Of a stretch of 45,587 nt of DNA, positions 17,697 through 27,153 are shown piece by piece. The stretch is from contig JALQYJ010000021.1 in assembly GCA_023254175.1 (NCBI GenBank), positions 1-45,587 of the forward strand, written 5' to 3'. Under the pieces are notes generated by a model. It was not told the origin of the DNA and did not search any database. It worked only from the letters and a program-made list of their open reading frames with translations. Origin of the DNA: Runella sp. GTDB lineage: Bacteria > Bacteroidota > Bacteroidia > Cytophagales > Spirosomataceae. The position numbers were made by a program, and so were the translations under genes. Each line of letters opens with the position of its first letter. Position 1 is the stretch's first letter.

Positions 17697-19193
17697 ATGA
17701 AGACTAATAAATACATAGTAAGAACTTTGATGGCTGGGCTAGGCTTGGCTACCATTACTTCTTGTACTGACTTAGTAAACAACGAACAAGACTCTATCGT
17801 ACGGGAAGCCACTAGTGGTACTCCAGTAGCTGGAGACCCTGTTGGTCTACTTGAATCTGCTTACAAAGATTTAGGATTCTATACAGACCAAGCTAATGCC
17901 TACGCGATGGGTATGCATACTTCTGCCGAAATGATTCCTCCAACTCGTGGGGTTGACTGGGGTGATAACGGAGTATGGCGTACACTTGACCAACATACAT
18001 GGGACGCAACTCACCAACAAGTACGCGATACATGGAACAGCTTAAACTCACGTGTGTTCAAAACTACTGAAATTTTGGCTTCTACGACTGCAACGGCAGC
18101 TCAAAAAGCAGAAGCTAAATTCTTGCGTGCGTTTAACATGTACCACGTGATGGACTTCTACGGTCAAGTTCCTTTCAGAGAGTTTAATCAAGGAATTGAT
18201 GATCTTCCTCGCGTAATGACTCGTTCAGAAGCGTTTGACTTTATCGTAAAAGATTTGGAAGAGGCGCTTCCTGTATTGGCCAAAGTAGGTCCATCAGCAA
18301 CAAACGGTGTAGCTAACAAAGCTGCTGCTAACTTCTTACTTGCGAAGTTATATTTGAACAAGGCAGTTTATAAGTCATCAAACCCAGCTGGTCCATATAC
18401 ATTCGATAAAGCAGATATGGATAAAGTGGTATCGTACGTAAACGCTATCACTGCTGACGGCTACAAACTTGATACAGATTACTTCAATGCGTTCTCGAAA
18501 AATGCTAACTCGGAAACCATTTTTGTAAGTTTGGAAGGTACTCCTCAAAACCGTTGGTTCATGACGTTGCACTACAACCAAAACCCTTCTGGATGGAACG
18601 GTTTTACAACGTTGGCTGACTTCTACGATAAGTTCGAGAAAGACGATCCACGTATCGGTAAGCCTGCAAAAGGTGATGGTACTGAATTTTCTGGTATCGG
18701 ATACGGTTTCTTGATTGGAAAGCAAATCGATGATAAGGGTAAAGACCTCGTGGATACACGTACTCAAAAAGTACTTTCGTTCACCCGCGATGTACCTTTG
18801 GCAGGTGCTGCTACCGATAAAGGTATCCGCGCTATCAAGTACCACCCTGCAACCGCTGGTAAGTACATCTTGATGCGTTATGCAGAAGCGCTTATGATGA
18901 GAGCAGAAGCTCAACTTCGGGGCGGTGATGCTGCAGGTGCGTTAGTAACTGTCAACTCTATCAGAGCGGCACGTAAAGCAAAAGCTCTTGCTTCTATCAA
19001 CACTGACGGTATGTTCGACGAAATCGGTCGTGAATTGTACTGGGAAGGTGGAAAACGTACCGTTGAGGTTCGTTTTGGCAAATTCACTACGGGTGTTGGT
19101 GCTGACAACAAAGAAGCTTACACTGTATTATTCCCAATTCCTGCTATCGCGCTTGTTTCTAACCCGAATTTGAAACAAAATACAGGTTACTAA
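17697..19193 (+). CDS. SusD/RagB-family surface lipoprotein
   Basis: A 498-residue lipoprotein with the acylated Cys at residue 23 (ATITSC). The helix-rich TPR-like body typical of SusD is visible: FYGQVPFREFNQG, TRSEAFDFIVKDLEEALPVL, AANFLLAKLYLNKAVY, YILMRYAEALMMRAEAQLRGG and RRELYWEGGKRTVEVR-like end (EIGRELYWEGGKRTVEVRFG). It caps the SusC barrel and binds the substrate at the cell surface. It is probably co-transcribed with SusC and followed by a strong terminator. Confidence 0.96.
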   Translation: MKTNKYIVRTLMAGLGLATITSCTDLVNNEQDSIVREATSGTPVAGDPVGLLESAYKDLGFYTDQANAYAMGMHTSAEMIPPTRGVDWGDNGVWRTLDQHTWDATHQQVRDTWNSLNSRVFKTTEILASTTATAAQKAEAKFLRAFNMYHVMDFYGQVPFREFNQGIDDLPRVMTRSEAFDFIVKDLEEALPVLAKVGPSATNGVANKAAANFLLAKLYLNKAVYKSSNPAGPYTFDKADMDKVVSYVNAITADGYKLDTDYFNAFSKNANSETIFVSLEGTPQNRWFMTLHYNQNPSGWNGFTTLADFYDKFEKDDPRIGKPAKGDGTEFSGIGYGFLIGKQIDDKGKDLVDTRTQKVLSFTRDVPLAGAATDKGIRAIKYHPATAGKYILMRYAEALMMRAEAQLRGGDAAGALVTVNSIRAARKAKALASINTDGMFDEIGRELYWEGGKRTVEVRFGKFTTGVGADNKEAYTVLFPIPAIALVSNPNLKQNTGY

Positions 19194-19219
19194 TTCGCTT
19201 TTAGTAGTATAAATTCAAG

Positions 19220-19251
19220 GAAAAATGCTCGAATCATATCGGGCATTTTTC
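19220..19251 (+). terminator. Terminator after the SusD gene
   Basis: GAAAAATGCTCGA pairs with TCGGGCATTTTTC over 13 positions (one G-T wobble) around a 6-base loop, followed by TTTT. It lies 26 bases past the SusD stop. Read-through would let the downstream genes be expressed at a lower level than SusC/SusD. Confidence 0.85.
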
Positions 19252-19271
19252 TTTTAGTGACTTCCCCACCT

Positions 19272-19844
19272 ATGATAGTACGTCCATTACATTCTATTTT
19301 TATCCTAATTTTTATTGGAGGTTTTATACCCAGTTGTACTCCCTCCTCGAAAAACCCTTCAGAAATTCTTGCTAGCCTCAAAGATGGGGAAGCAAAAGCA
19401 TTTTTCACCATTGATAACCAAGAGTTTTATGGAGATAGTAGCCTCTTTAAAGGAGAAATCACAGCGTTTGACCACGCTTTTCGTATTAATCTTACTGACC
19501 AATTTCAAGGAAATACGATTATAGCCATTGGTGGTGACAAATGGTTTGCACAAAAACCCGTGACCAAACCTGTAGATACCAATAACCAAACGCAAGCCAG
19601 TGCTATGATTGGTCGTATGACTGACCCCGTCAATCGTCGTGGATTAGGGTATATTATGACTTCGGGGGAAATAACACTCGAAGCTTTGTCGGATGAGAAA
19701 GCTATTCTGCGCCTCAAAGGACAAGTAGGCGAATACACTACAATGGGAAACCCCACCACCTGGAAATCAGTAGAAGGGCTCATTATATATAAAAAACCCC
19801 GCCTTAAAATTCAAGGACTTACGACTCAAGAACTCTATTTTTAA
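19272..19844 (+). CDS. Small lipoprotein of unknown function
   Basis: From the ATG at 19272 the protein is 190 residues; a GTG at 19257 would add five residues before the signal. The signal peptide ends in a lipobox (FIPSC, Cys22). The mature part is a beta-rich domain with alternating polar and hydrophobic strands (AKAFFTIDNQEFYGDSSLF, GLGYIMTSGEITLEAL). I do not recognise a family. It lies between the SusD terminator and the first VCBS/ASPIC gene (18-base gap), so it probably belongs to the same surface system. Confidence 0.8.
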   Translation: MIVRPLHSIFILIFIGGFIPSCTPSSKNPSEILASLKDGEAKAFFTIDNQEFYGDSSLFKGEITAFDHAFRINLTDQFQGNTIIAIGGDKWFAQKPVTKPVDTNNQTQASAMIGRMTDPVNRRGLGYIMTSGEITLEALSDEKAILRLKGQVGEYTTMGNPTTWKSVEGLIIYKKPRLKIQGLTTQELYF

Positions 19845-19862
19845 CCCATACTTCACTCGCTG

Positions 19863-22800
19863 ATGTTTTCATTAAACTGTCGTTTATATAGCTACCTTAT
19901 CGCACTTACTATCGTTTTTGCAGGTTGCCAAAACGATACCACTAAGGGGCTTTTTGAATCCGTAACCGATTCGGGTATTGACTTTGAAAATAAAGTTACC
20001 AACAGCGAAGACTTTAACATCTTCAATTATCGCAACTTTTACAATGGTGGTGGCGTAGGAATTGGCGACATCAACAATGATGGACTACCCGATGTATATA
20101 TGACATCAAACATGGGAGAAAATAAGTTGTACCTCAATAAAGGAAATTTTAAGTTTGAAGACATTACTGAAAAAGCAGGCGTTGCGGAAGCAGGGAAATG
20201 GAGCACAGGCGTGGTAATAGTGGATATTAACTACGATGGTTTGCTAGATATTTATGTCTGTAATGCAGGAATTGACAAACGCATCAAAAATCAAGGCAAT
20301 TCACTTTACATCAATAATGGCAACCTCACCTTCACAGAAAAAGCCAAAGAATATGGCCTCGATGAAGATGGGTATACTACTCACGCAGCCTTTTTTGACT
20401 ATGACCTCGACGGCGATTTGGACTGTTATATTTTGAACAACAGCTTTATCCCTGTCAATACCCTTAATTATGACAACAACCGTGACTTGCGCGCCAAAGA
20501 CTGGCCCGTCAAAGATTATTTGAAAGGTGGAGGGGATAAATTACTTAGAAACGACAACAACAAGTTTGTAGACGTAAGTGAACAAGCGGGGATTTATGGC
20601 AGCTTGATTGGGTTTGGGTTGGGCGTGACCGTTGGCGACCTCAACAACGACAATTACCCCGATATTTATATTTCAAATGACTTTTTTGAGAAAGATTATC
20701 TCTATATCAATCAACGTAACGGGACATTTAAAGAAGAAATACAACAACGGATTGGGCATACTAGCTTGGCCTCAATGGGAGCTGATTTTGCCGATATTAA
20801 CAATGATGGCTACTCGGATATTTTCACAACCGATATGCTCCCCATCGACGAAACGCGTCTCAAAAGTACGACCTCATTTGAAAGCCACTATATCTTCAAA
20901 CTCAAGCAGCAGAAAGGGTTTTACAATCAATTTATGCAAAATGCCCTGCAACTCAACAACCAAGACGGGACTTATAGCGAAATTGCGTGTTTGAGTGGTG
21001 TCGAAGCTAGTGACTGGAGCTGGGGAGCGTTGATGTTTGATGCTGATAACGACATGAAAACCGACATCTACGTCTGTAATGGCATTTATAACGACGTTAT
21101 CGACCAAGATTTTATTGACTTTTTTGCGGATGAAGTAGCTCAAACAATGGTTCTTTCAGGTGAAAAAAAGAGCTTTGATGCCATCATCAACCAAATGCCG
21201 TCACGTCCTATTGTCAATAACTTTTTCCATAACAAAGGCAACCTCAAATTTGAAGAAGCCAGCAAAGATTTTGGTTTTGGAACACCTTCCTTTTCTAACG
21301 GAGCCGCCTATGCTGATTTGGACAATGACGGTGATTTGGATTTAGTCGTTAACAACGTCAACCAAAAAGCATTTGTGTACCGTAACAAAACCAACGAAAA
21401 CAAAGATATTCATTACATTAAGTTTAAGCTGAAAGGCGAAGGCAAGAACCTCAATGCCATCGGAACACAATTAAAAGTGTATGTAAATGACCAAATTTTA
21501 AGTAAAAACATCATGCCTGCACGGGGCTTTCAGTCGAGTACCGAATACCCCGTAACACTAGGGTTAGGTTCAACAACCAAAATTGACTCCGTAACTATTA
21601 CATGGTACGATGGCCGAGTTACGAAACTTAATAACTTACCCATTGACCGAACGCACGAACTGAGCATTAGCAGTGGCAAAAAACTCCTCACCCCTACTCC
21701 TGCTGAGCGTTTATCACTGTATTTGGCAAAAACAGAAGCCCCTTTTGACACTCATAAGGAAAACGATTACGAAGATTTTTACCAAGAAAAAAACATCCCA
21801 GTCAAACTCTCTAAAGAAGGCCCCAGAGCAGCGGTAGGAGATGTAAACAACGACGGCGCCGATGACATCTACATCTGCGGAGCGGCCAATCAAGCGGGGC
21901 AGCTGTACCTTCAAGTCAATGGCTCGTTCCAAAAATCAGAACAAAAAATCTTTGAAGACTTTAAATATTTCGAAGACACCGAAGCTGTGTTTTTTGACGC
22001 AGACAAAGACGGTGACTTTGATTTGTACGTTGGGGCAGGTGGAAACGAACTCGACCCTAATCAGCGTGGCTTAAACGACCGCTTGTATGCCAACGACGGC
22101 AAAGGTAACTTCTCACTTGCTGCCAACGCTCTCCCCCCCAATGGCATGAATACTAGCGTTGTCGTTCCCATAGATTTTGATAAGGACGGTGATTGGGACC
22201 TATTTGTTGGTAGCCGAAGTTTACCCAAGACCTACGGACTTTCTCCCGTTAGCTATATTTTTGAAAACCTTGGAAACCTCAAATTCAAGGATAGTACCCC
22301 CAAAAGCTTCCAGACCTTGGGGCTCATTCGCGATGCCGCTTGGGAAGATATCAATGGGGATAACAATAAAGAATTGATTGTGGTTGGGGACTGGATGAAT
22401 CCAATGGCATTCACGTACCAAAACGGCGCTTTTATCGAAGTCAAAACAGGATTAGAAAACTATCAGGGTTTTTGGGGAAGAATCGAAGCCGTGGACATCG
22501 ACAATGATAAAGACTTGGATTTAGTGCTAGGCAACATCGGCGACAACTTCATGCTTCGTGCCTCAGAGAACAGGCCTGTCAAAATTTGGGTAAGCGACTT
22601 TGACAACAATGGATTAATCGATAAAATCCTAACAAAAACCGTTGATGGCGAAGATAGCCCTGTGCTACTGAAACGAGAAATGATGGAGCAATTCCCAATT
22701 TTGAAAAAAGAAAATTTGAAGCACTCTGCTTATGCCACTAAAAGGCTCAAGGACTTATTTACCTCCGACGTACTTTCAAAAGCAACCATCAAACAAGTAA

Positions 22801-23189
22801 ACTACATGCACTCTGCCGTAGCCATCAACGACGGGAAGGGTAACTTTAAACTATCAGTATTGCCTGTCGAAGCCCAAATTTCGTGCATCAATGCCACTTA
22901 CTGCGTTGATATAAACAACGACGGGTTGAAAGATATTTTACTCGGTGGCAACAACTATAACTTCATCCCTCAATTTTCACGCTTAGATGCCTTCAAGGGA
23001 AAAGTACTTCTCAACAAAGGCAAAGGCGTTTTTGTCGCTGTATCCGACCATCTCTCGGGCTTTGCACCACAAGGAGAAATGACTCAGTTAAAACCTGTTA
23101 AGATCAACGGCACACCCTACATGATAAGTTTATTAAACAATGCCCTACCCCAATTATTTAAAATAGGACAGCCCAAACCTACACTATGA
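19863..23189 (+). CDS. VCBS/FG-GAP repeat lipoprotein with ASPIC/UnbV domain (copy 1)
   Basis: An 1108-residue lipoprotein (lipobox VFAGC, Cys22) probably exposed at the cell surface. It holds many FG-GAP/VCBS units with calcium loops such as DINNDGLPD (69-77), DLDGDLD and DNDGDLD, expected to build one or two beta-propellers. Around residues 517-592 there is an ASPIC/UnbV domain (LNAIGTQLKVYV, ARGFQSSTEYPVTLGLG, IDSVTITWYDG). A second propeller region follows. Proteins of this kind are common beside SusC/SusD-type genes in Bacteroidetes and are thought to bind ligands; no enzyme activity is evident. The stop overlaps the next start (ATGA). Confidence 0.93.
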   Translation: MFSLNCRLYSYLIALTIVFAGCQNDTTKGLFESVTDSGIDFENKVTNSEDFNIFNYRNFYNGGGVGIGDINNDGLPDVYMTSNMGENKLYLNKGNFKFEDITEKAGVAEAGKWSTGVVIVDINYDGLLDIYVCNAGIDKRIKNQGNSLYINNGNLTFTEKAKEYGLDEDGYTTHAAFFDYDLDGDLDCYILNNSFIPVNTLNYDNNRDLRAKDWPVKDYLKGGGDKLLRNDNNKFVDVSEQAGIYGSLIGFGLGVTVGDLNNDNYPDIYISNDFFEKDYLYINQRNGTFKEEIQQRIGHTSLASMGADFADINNDGYSDIFTTDMLPIDETRLKSTTSFESHYIFKLKQQKGFYNQFMQNALQLNNQDGTYSEIACLSGVEASDWSWGALMFDADNDMKTDIYVCNGIYNDVIDQDFIDFFADEVAQTMVLSGEKKSFDAIINQMPSRPIVNNFFHNKGNLKFEEASKDFGFGTPSFSNGAAYADLDNDGDLDLVVNNVNQKAFVYRNKTNENKDIHYIKFKLKGEGKNLNAIGTQLKVYVNDQILSKNIMPARGFQSSTEYPVTLGLGSTTKIDSVTITWYDGRVTKLNNLPIDRTHELSISSGKKLLTPTPAERLSLYLAKTEAPFDTHKENDYEDFYQEKNIPVKLSKEGPRAAVGDVNNDGADDIYICGAANQAGQLYLQVNGSFQKSEQKIFEDFKYFEDTEAVFFDADKDGDFDLYVGAGGNELDPNQRGLNDRLYANDGKGNFSLAANALPPNGMNTSVVVPIDFDKDGDWDLFVGSRSLPKTYGLSPVSYIFENLGNLKFKDSTPKSFQTLGLIRDAAWEDINGDNNKELIVVGDWMNPMAFTYQNGAFIEVKTGLENYQGFWGRIEAVDIDNDKDLDLVLGNIGDNFMLRASENRPVKIWVSDFDNNGLIDKILTKTVDGEDSPVLLKREMMEQFPILKKENLKHSAYATKRLKDLFTSDVLSKATIKQVNYMHSAVAINDGKGNFKLSVLPVEAQISCINATYCVDINNDGLKDILLGGNNYNFIPQFSRLDAFKGKVLLNKGKGVFVAVSDHLSGFAPQGEMTQLKPVKINGTPYMISLLNNALPQLFKIGQPKPTL

Positions 23190-25951
23190 AAAAAAATGTG
23201 TGGAAAGGTATCGGGGTAGCTATCGCACTCATCGCGTGCTTAGCCTACCCTAACTTTGCGCAAAATGCAGGCAACTTAGTTCGTTTTTCGGTTCAAAACA
23301 CCGAACTACGCCTGGTAGGCTCATTGGCAGAAGTACGAATTCAGGTGTTTTCAAATAACATTTTTAAGGTAACGCAGTTCCCTTCCAACGGCGTTTTTCC
23401 AGATACGTCGTACGCAGTCGTTGGTCAACCGCTTTCAATACGCCAATTTCAACTGTTGGAAACCCCAACAATGCTGACGATTGTTACGCCTTCGAGCCAA
23501 TTAGAAATAACAAAATCACCAATTTCGGTTGCCTTAAAATCGAATGGTAAAACCAAAATCAAACAAGACGTTTTTGGGTATAAAAACCAAGGTGTCACGC
23601 TGTCTTTTGTCATCAATCCCAGCGAAATCTTTCACGGTACAGGTGGGAGGGTATCCAAAATCAGCCTGACGGGAAAAGTTGCGGAATTTACCAATACCTT
23701 TCGTTCGTTGTATTTTGATGACATTTACGGTCAAACCTACGGCTTGGCTCAAAGCATTACTATTCCGTTTTTTGTCGCTTCCGGGCAATATGGTCTCTTG
23801 CTCGACAGCTCGCTTCCGGGCGACATGCGTACCTACTTGGGGGCCTTAGACTCCACCCGAATCGACGCCCAAATCACTAGCGCAGGTCTTTGGTCGTATT
23901 TTTTCATCAACGGAACTAGCAACGACGAAATCTTATACGAATACACTGCCCTCACAGGACGTCAACCATTGGTTCCTCGCTGGGCACTTGGGTACCTACA
24001 ATCCAAAAATAGCTATAACACCGAGCGCGAGCTCAACGATGTAGTTAGCAATTTCCAGAGTCAAAACTTCCCGCTAGATGCTATTATCCTCAATACCCCT
24101 TGGCAGGGTAATTCCAACAATTTAGGCAATTTCAGTTGGAGTCGAACGGGTTTTTCTTCGCCTTCCAGCATGATAAAAAACTGGCTGGGCAAGGGCGTAA
24201 AAACCGTGGTGATGAACTCAGCCTACGTCAATAAAGCCTCCACCAATTACCGCAGTTTGGACTCGCTTCGTCTTTTGACCAAAACTCTCTCAGGAACTAC
24301 GGGCATTCTTACTCAAACGGGTGACACAACCAGTCTGCTAGATGTTTTTCGACCTAATTTCCCACAATGGTTAGCAAAGCAACTTAACCCTCGTACCGAA
24401 GAAGGGGTGAGTGGTTGGGCTAGTATTGGCATTGAACCACCTCAACATCCTTCGTTCTTTATCCATACCAATACCCCCTCCACCCAAGTACATAACCTTT
24501 ATTCATTACTTTGGGCCAAAACCATTTATGACAATCACCGCAAAAATTACCCTTCCGTTCGGCTTTTTCACTTGACTAGTTCGGCTTGGACGGGTGCACA
24601 GCGGTATGGTATTTTGCCTTGGACGGGCAACGTAGCTCGGTACTGGGTAGGGCTTTCGATTCAAATTCCTATCCTGATTCATGCGGGGTATTCGGGCTTG
24701 GGATACATGCACTCAGATATCGGCGGCTATGTAACACCCTCTGATAAAACTCCTAAAGACGAAGAAATGGACATGCGATGGACCCAATTCGGGGTTTTTT
24801 CCCCCATTATGCGGGTCAATGGCGAGCGGAATATTACCGAACCTTACATTCTGACGCAGCCTTTTTATACCAATACCCGCGCTGCGATTCGGCTTCGGTA
24901 CCAATTGCTTCCCTACATTTATAGCCTTGCCTACCAAAATACCACAACAGGTCGCCCTTTGTGCCTTTCAATGGATTATTTTGAGCCATCTAATCGCCTC
25001 GCAAGCATCGATGATCAGTTCTTTTTTGGGAAAAGTTTATTAGTTGCTCCCATTATGCTTCACGGAATGCTTGTACGAAAAATTCAACTTCCAAATGGAA
25101 AATGGTTTGATTTCTGGTCAAAAAAGTCCTACCAAGGTGGAGGAGCTATTTTTGAAAACGTAACGTTCGAAAAAATTCCTGTGTTTGTTCCTGCGGGAGC
25201 TTTTGTACCCATGGCCGTCAGCGCTAAGTCCTCAACCGATGCTTATCTTTCCGACAGCCTCGTAGTGAAATTTTACCAAGACGTATCCGTTCCAAATTCT
25301 GAATTTACTATTTTTCACGACAAAGGTACCGACGCCAACGTACTAGAGAACGACAGCTATGAGCTGCTGAGGCTGGCAGGAAAATCAAAAACAGATACCA
25401 TTAGTGTCACACTCACCCGGATGCGTACCTATGCCCAAGGGCTTGGGAATCGTTATATTTTATTAGAAGTAAAAAACGTTACAAACATCCCAAAAGCTGT
25501 GTTGCTCGATGGTCAAACTATCCCCATTAGCCTAGTAGCAGATGCACCGTTGAAAGTCAAAACCGCTTATTATGATTTGGCCAATTTACAACTATCCCTT
25601 CCTTTTGATTGGGATTGCAGTAAGTCGACGACGGTGCAGGTGCTTCGCACTGACCTGAACCTACTTACTAATACAATTCCTCAAGAACAAGAAGCGCTCA
25701 TCGTTTATCCGAACCCCGTGCACGAATCGGGGGTGGTAACGCTGCAAATTCATCCGCCTACCACCGATGCTTATACGGTCGAGGTGCTGGATATTTTGGG
25801 GGGCGTTGTTTACAAACAGGCTCTCGGTTCGTTGTCCCAACATCAAACAACCCACCATAGTTTCTCGGCCCCTTCGCAAAAGGGAGTTTTTACAGTTTTG
25901 CTAAAAAATACTCAAGGAGAAGCCACCACCCAAAAAATAATGATTCTATGA
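23186..25951 (+). CDS. GH31-fold secreted protein with T9SS tail, probably catalytically dead
   Basis: A 921-residue protein with signal peptide (MKKNVWKGIGVAIALIACLA...FAQ). Residues 30-230 are the N-terminal beta-sandwich of GH31, 250-600 the barrel (PRWALGYLQSK, FPLDAIILNTPW, SDIGGY at 510-515, FGVFSPIMR), then the C-terminal beta domains, and from about Tyr841 (YPNP) a type IX secretion sorting domain. The normal catalytic Asp residues are absent: the nucleophile motif WxDxxEP reads GWASIGIEP with Ile414, the acid/base motif WTGD reads WTGN (Asn482), the sugar-binding Asp of WLDxxW is Asn303 and the RxHG His is Asn545. It is probably a surface-secreted binding protein. It overlaps both neighbours by 4 bases. 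Confidence 0.9.
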   Translation: MKKNVWKGIGVAIALIACLAYPNFAQNAGNLVRFSVQNTELRLVGSLAEVRIQVFSNNIFKVTQFPSNGVFPDTSYAVVGQPLSIRQFQLLETPTMLTIVTPSSQLEITKSPISVALKSNGKTKIKQDVFGYKNQGVTLSFVINPSEIFHGTGGRVSKISLTGKVAEFTNTFRSLYFDDIYGQTYGLAQSITIPFFVASGQYGLLLDSSLPGDMRTYLGALDSTRIDAQITSAGLWSYFFINGTSNDEILYEYTALTGRQPLVPRWALGYLQSKNSYNTERELNDVVSNFQSQNFPLDAIILNTPWQGNSNNLGNFSWSRTGFSSPSSMIKNWLGKGVKTVVMNSAYVNKASTNYRSLDSLRLLTKTLSGTTGILTQTGDTTSLLDVFRPNFPQWLAKQLNPRTEEGVSGWASIGIEPPQHPSFFIHTNTPSTQVHNLYSLLWAKTIYDNHRKNYPSVRLFHLTSSAWTGAQRYGILPWTGNVARYWVGLSIQIPILIHAGYSGLGYMHSDIGGYVTPSDKTPKDEEMDMRWTQFGVFSPIMRVNGERNITEPYILTQPFYTNTRAAIRLRYQLLPYIYSLAYQNTTTGRPLCLSMDYFEPSNRLASIDDQFFFGKSLLVAPIMLHGMLVRKIQLPNGKWFDFWSKKSYQGGGAIFENVTFEKIPVFVPAGAFVPMAVSAKSSTDAYLSDSLVVKFYQDVSVPNSEFTIFHDKGTDANVLENDSYELLRLAGKSKTDTISVTLTRMRTYAQGLGNRYILLEVKNVTNIPKAVLLDGQTIPISLVADAPLKVKTAYYDLANLQLSLPFDWDCSKSTTVQVLRTDLNLLTNTIPQEQEALIVYPNPVHESGVVTLQIHPPTTDAYTVEVLDILGGVVYKQALGSLSQHQTTHHSFSAPSQKGVFTVLLKNTQGEATTQKIMIL

Positions 25952-27153
25952 TATGCCAACGGTTATTGATTGCGATGGGAGTCTTGTGCTGTATGGCTTA
26001 TCTCATCGGATGTGTGGATGATTTTGACGCCGACATCTACACCTCCAAAGAATACTTGCTCGTTGACGGAACCCTGACAGACCTGAACGAACCTCAGTAC
26101 GTTTCCCTCTTTAGTACCCCCAAAGATGCATCCTTTAAAAGTTCCGATTTTACCTCGACCATTTATCCTGCCCGACAATCTTATTTTCCCGAACGGCAAG
26201 CGATTGTGAAACTCATTGTCAATCAAAAGGAAGAAATTCAGCTGGAGGAGCGGCTTGCAGGTTATTATTACTGCCCCAACGGATTTCGAGCCAAGGTAGG
26301 AAATACGTACCAACTACGATTCCAACTCGCCAACGGCAGAGCCTACGAAACCGACGTGGAAACCATGTACTCTGTTCCTGCTATTAAAAACGTATCAGAA
26401 GAATTTAACCTTACAGGCATTCCAAACACGGCAGGGTCAAGTCCAACGGTTTCAAGTAATGACATTTATGTCGATTTTGACGACGTTCCATCCCAAAAAA
26501 ACTTCTACCGCTGGCGGTGGGTCAACTGGGAAATTCAGCGCATTTGTGCCACTTGTTTGCAAGGACGATACAATCTTTTTGAAACTGAGCAAGGAGAAAC
26601 CGGAGATTGTTTCAGGGATTTGACATTAAAGGCCAACGAACGCTTTGATTATTACTGTGGTACGCGCTGTTGGGATATTTTTTACAGTTCTGACATCAAT
26701 ATATTATCTGATGTGTATACCAATGGTAAATCTCAAAAAAACAGGCTTGCGGCCCAAATCCCCTTACGTCAGTCGAATCCCTGTTTGGTGAGCCTTCAAC
26801 AGATGTCCCTTTCCCCCAATACCTACCGCTACTTAAAATTACTTCAAGATCAATCCATCAATACAGGTACTCTTGCCGATACGCCACCTGCTCCTATTCG
26901 AGGTAATATCCGAAACATAAAAGACGCCAACGAATTGATATTGGGCTATTTTTCGGCTTCGGCTGTAAGTGAGGTTCGGCTGATGCTCGACCGTCGAAAT
27001 ACGCGTGGGGGTCTTCCAAACGGTCTGTTTAGCTTTATAAACAACCGACCTGTGGTCCTCGAAGATGCGTCCAATGAGCGTCCCGACATTCCATTGGCCA
27101 TTTGTCAACCAAGTTTTACTCGTACCCCTATTCCCCCCCTTGGCTGGCGATGA
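25948..27153 (+). CDS. DUF4249 outer-membrane lipoprotein
   Basis: A 401-residue lipoprotein (lipobox LIGC, Cys22, followed by acidic VDDFDAD, which resembles a surface-export signal of Bacteroidetes lipoproteins). The opening KEYLLVDGTLTDLNEPQYVSL, the middle YRWRWVNWEIQRICATC and the pattern of Cys residues agree with DUF4249, a family usually encoded beside a TonB-dependent receptor. It probably caps or assists the receptor encoded just downstream, whose ATG overlaps this stop (ATGA). Residues about 190-260 hold six Cys that may form disulfides. The ligand is unknown. Confidence 0.88.
   Translation: MICQRLLIAMGVLCCMAYLIGCVDDFDADIYTSKEYLLVDGTLTDLNEPQYVSLFSTPKDASFKSSDFTSTIYPARQSYFPERQAIVKLIVNQKEEIQLEERLAGYYYCPNGFRAKVGNTYQLRFQLANGRAYETDVETMYSVPAIKNVSEEFNLTGIPNTAGSSPTVSSNDIYVDFDDVPSQKNFYRWRWVNWEIQRICATCLQGRYNLFETEQGETGDCFRDLTLKANERFDYYCGTRCWDIFYSSDINILSDVYTNGKSQKNRLAAQIPLRQSNPCLVSLQQMSLSPNTYRYLKLLQDQSINTGTLADTPPAPIRGNIRNIKDANELILGYFSASAVSEVRLMLDRRNTRGGLPNGLFSFINNRPVVLEDASNERPDIPLAICQPSFTRTPIPPLGWR

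Noticed and set aside
18378-18914. 178-codon minus-strand frame inside SusD
   Set aside because: It lies fully within a well-supported SusD gene and has a Cys/His/Ser-rich, non-protein-like composition.
19257-19271. GTG start for the small lipoprotein
   Set aside because: The ATG at 19272 directly begins a compact lipoprotein signal; the GTG overlaps the end of the SusD terminator region.
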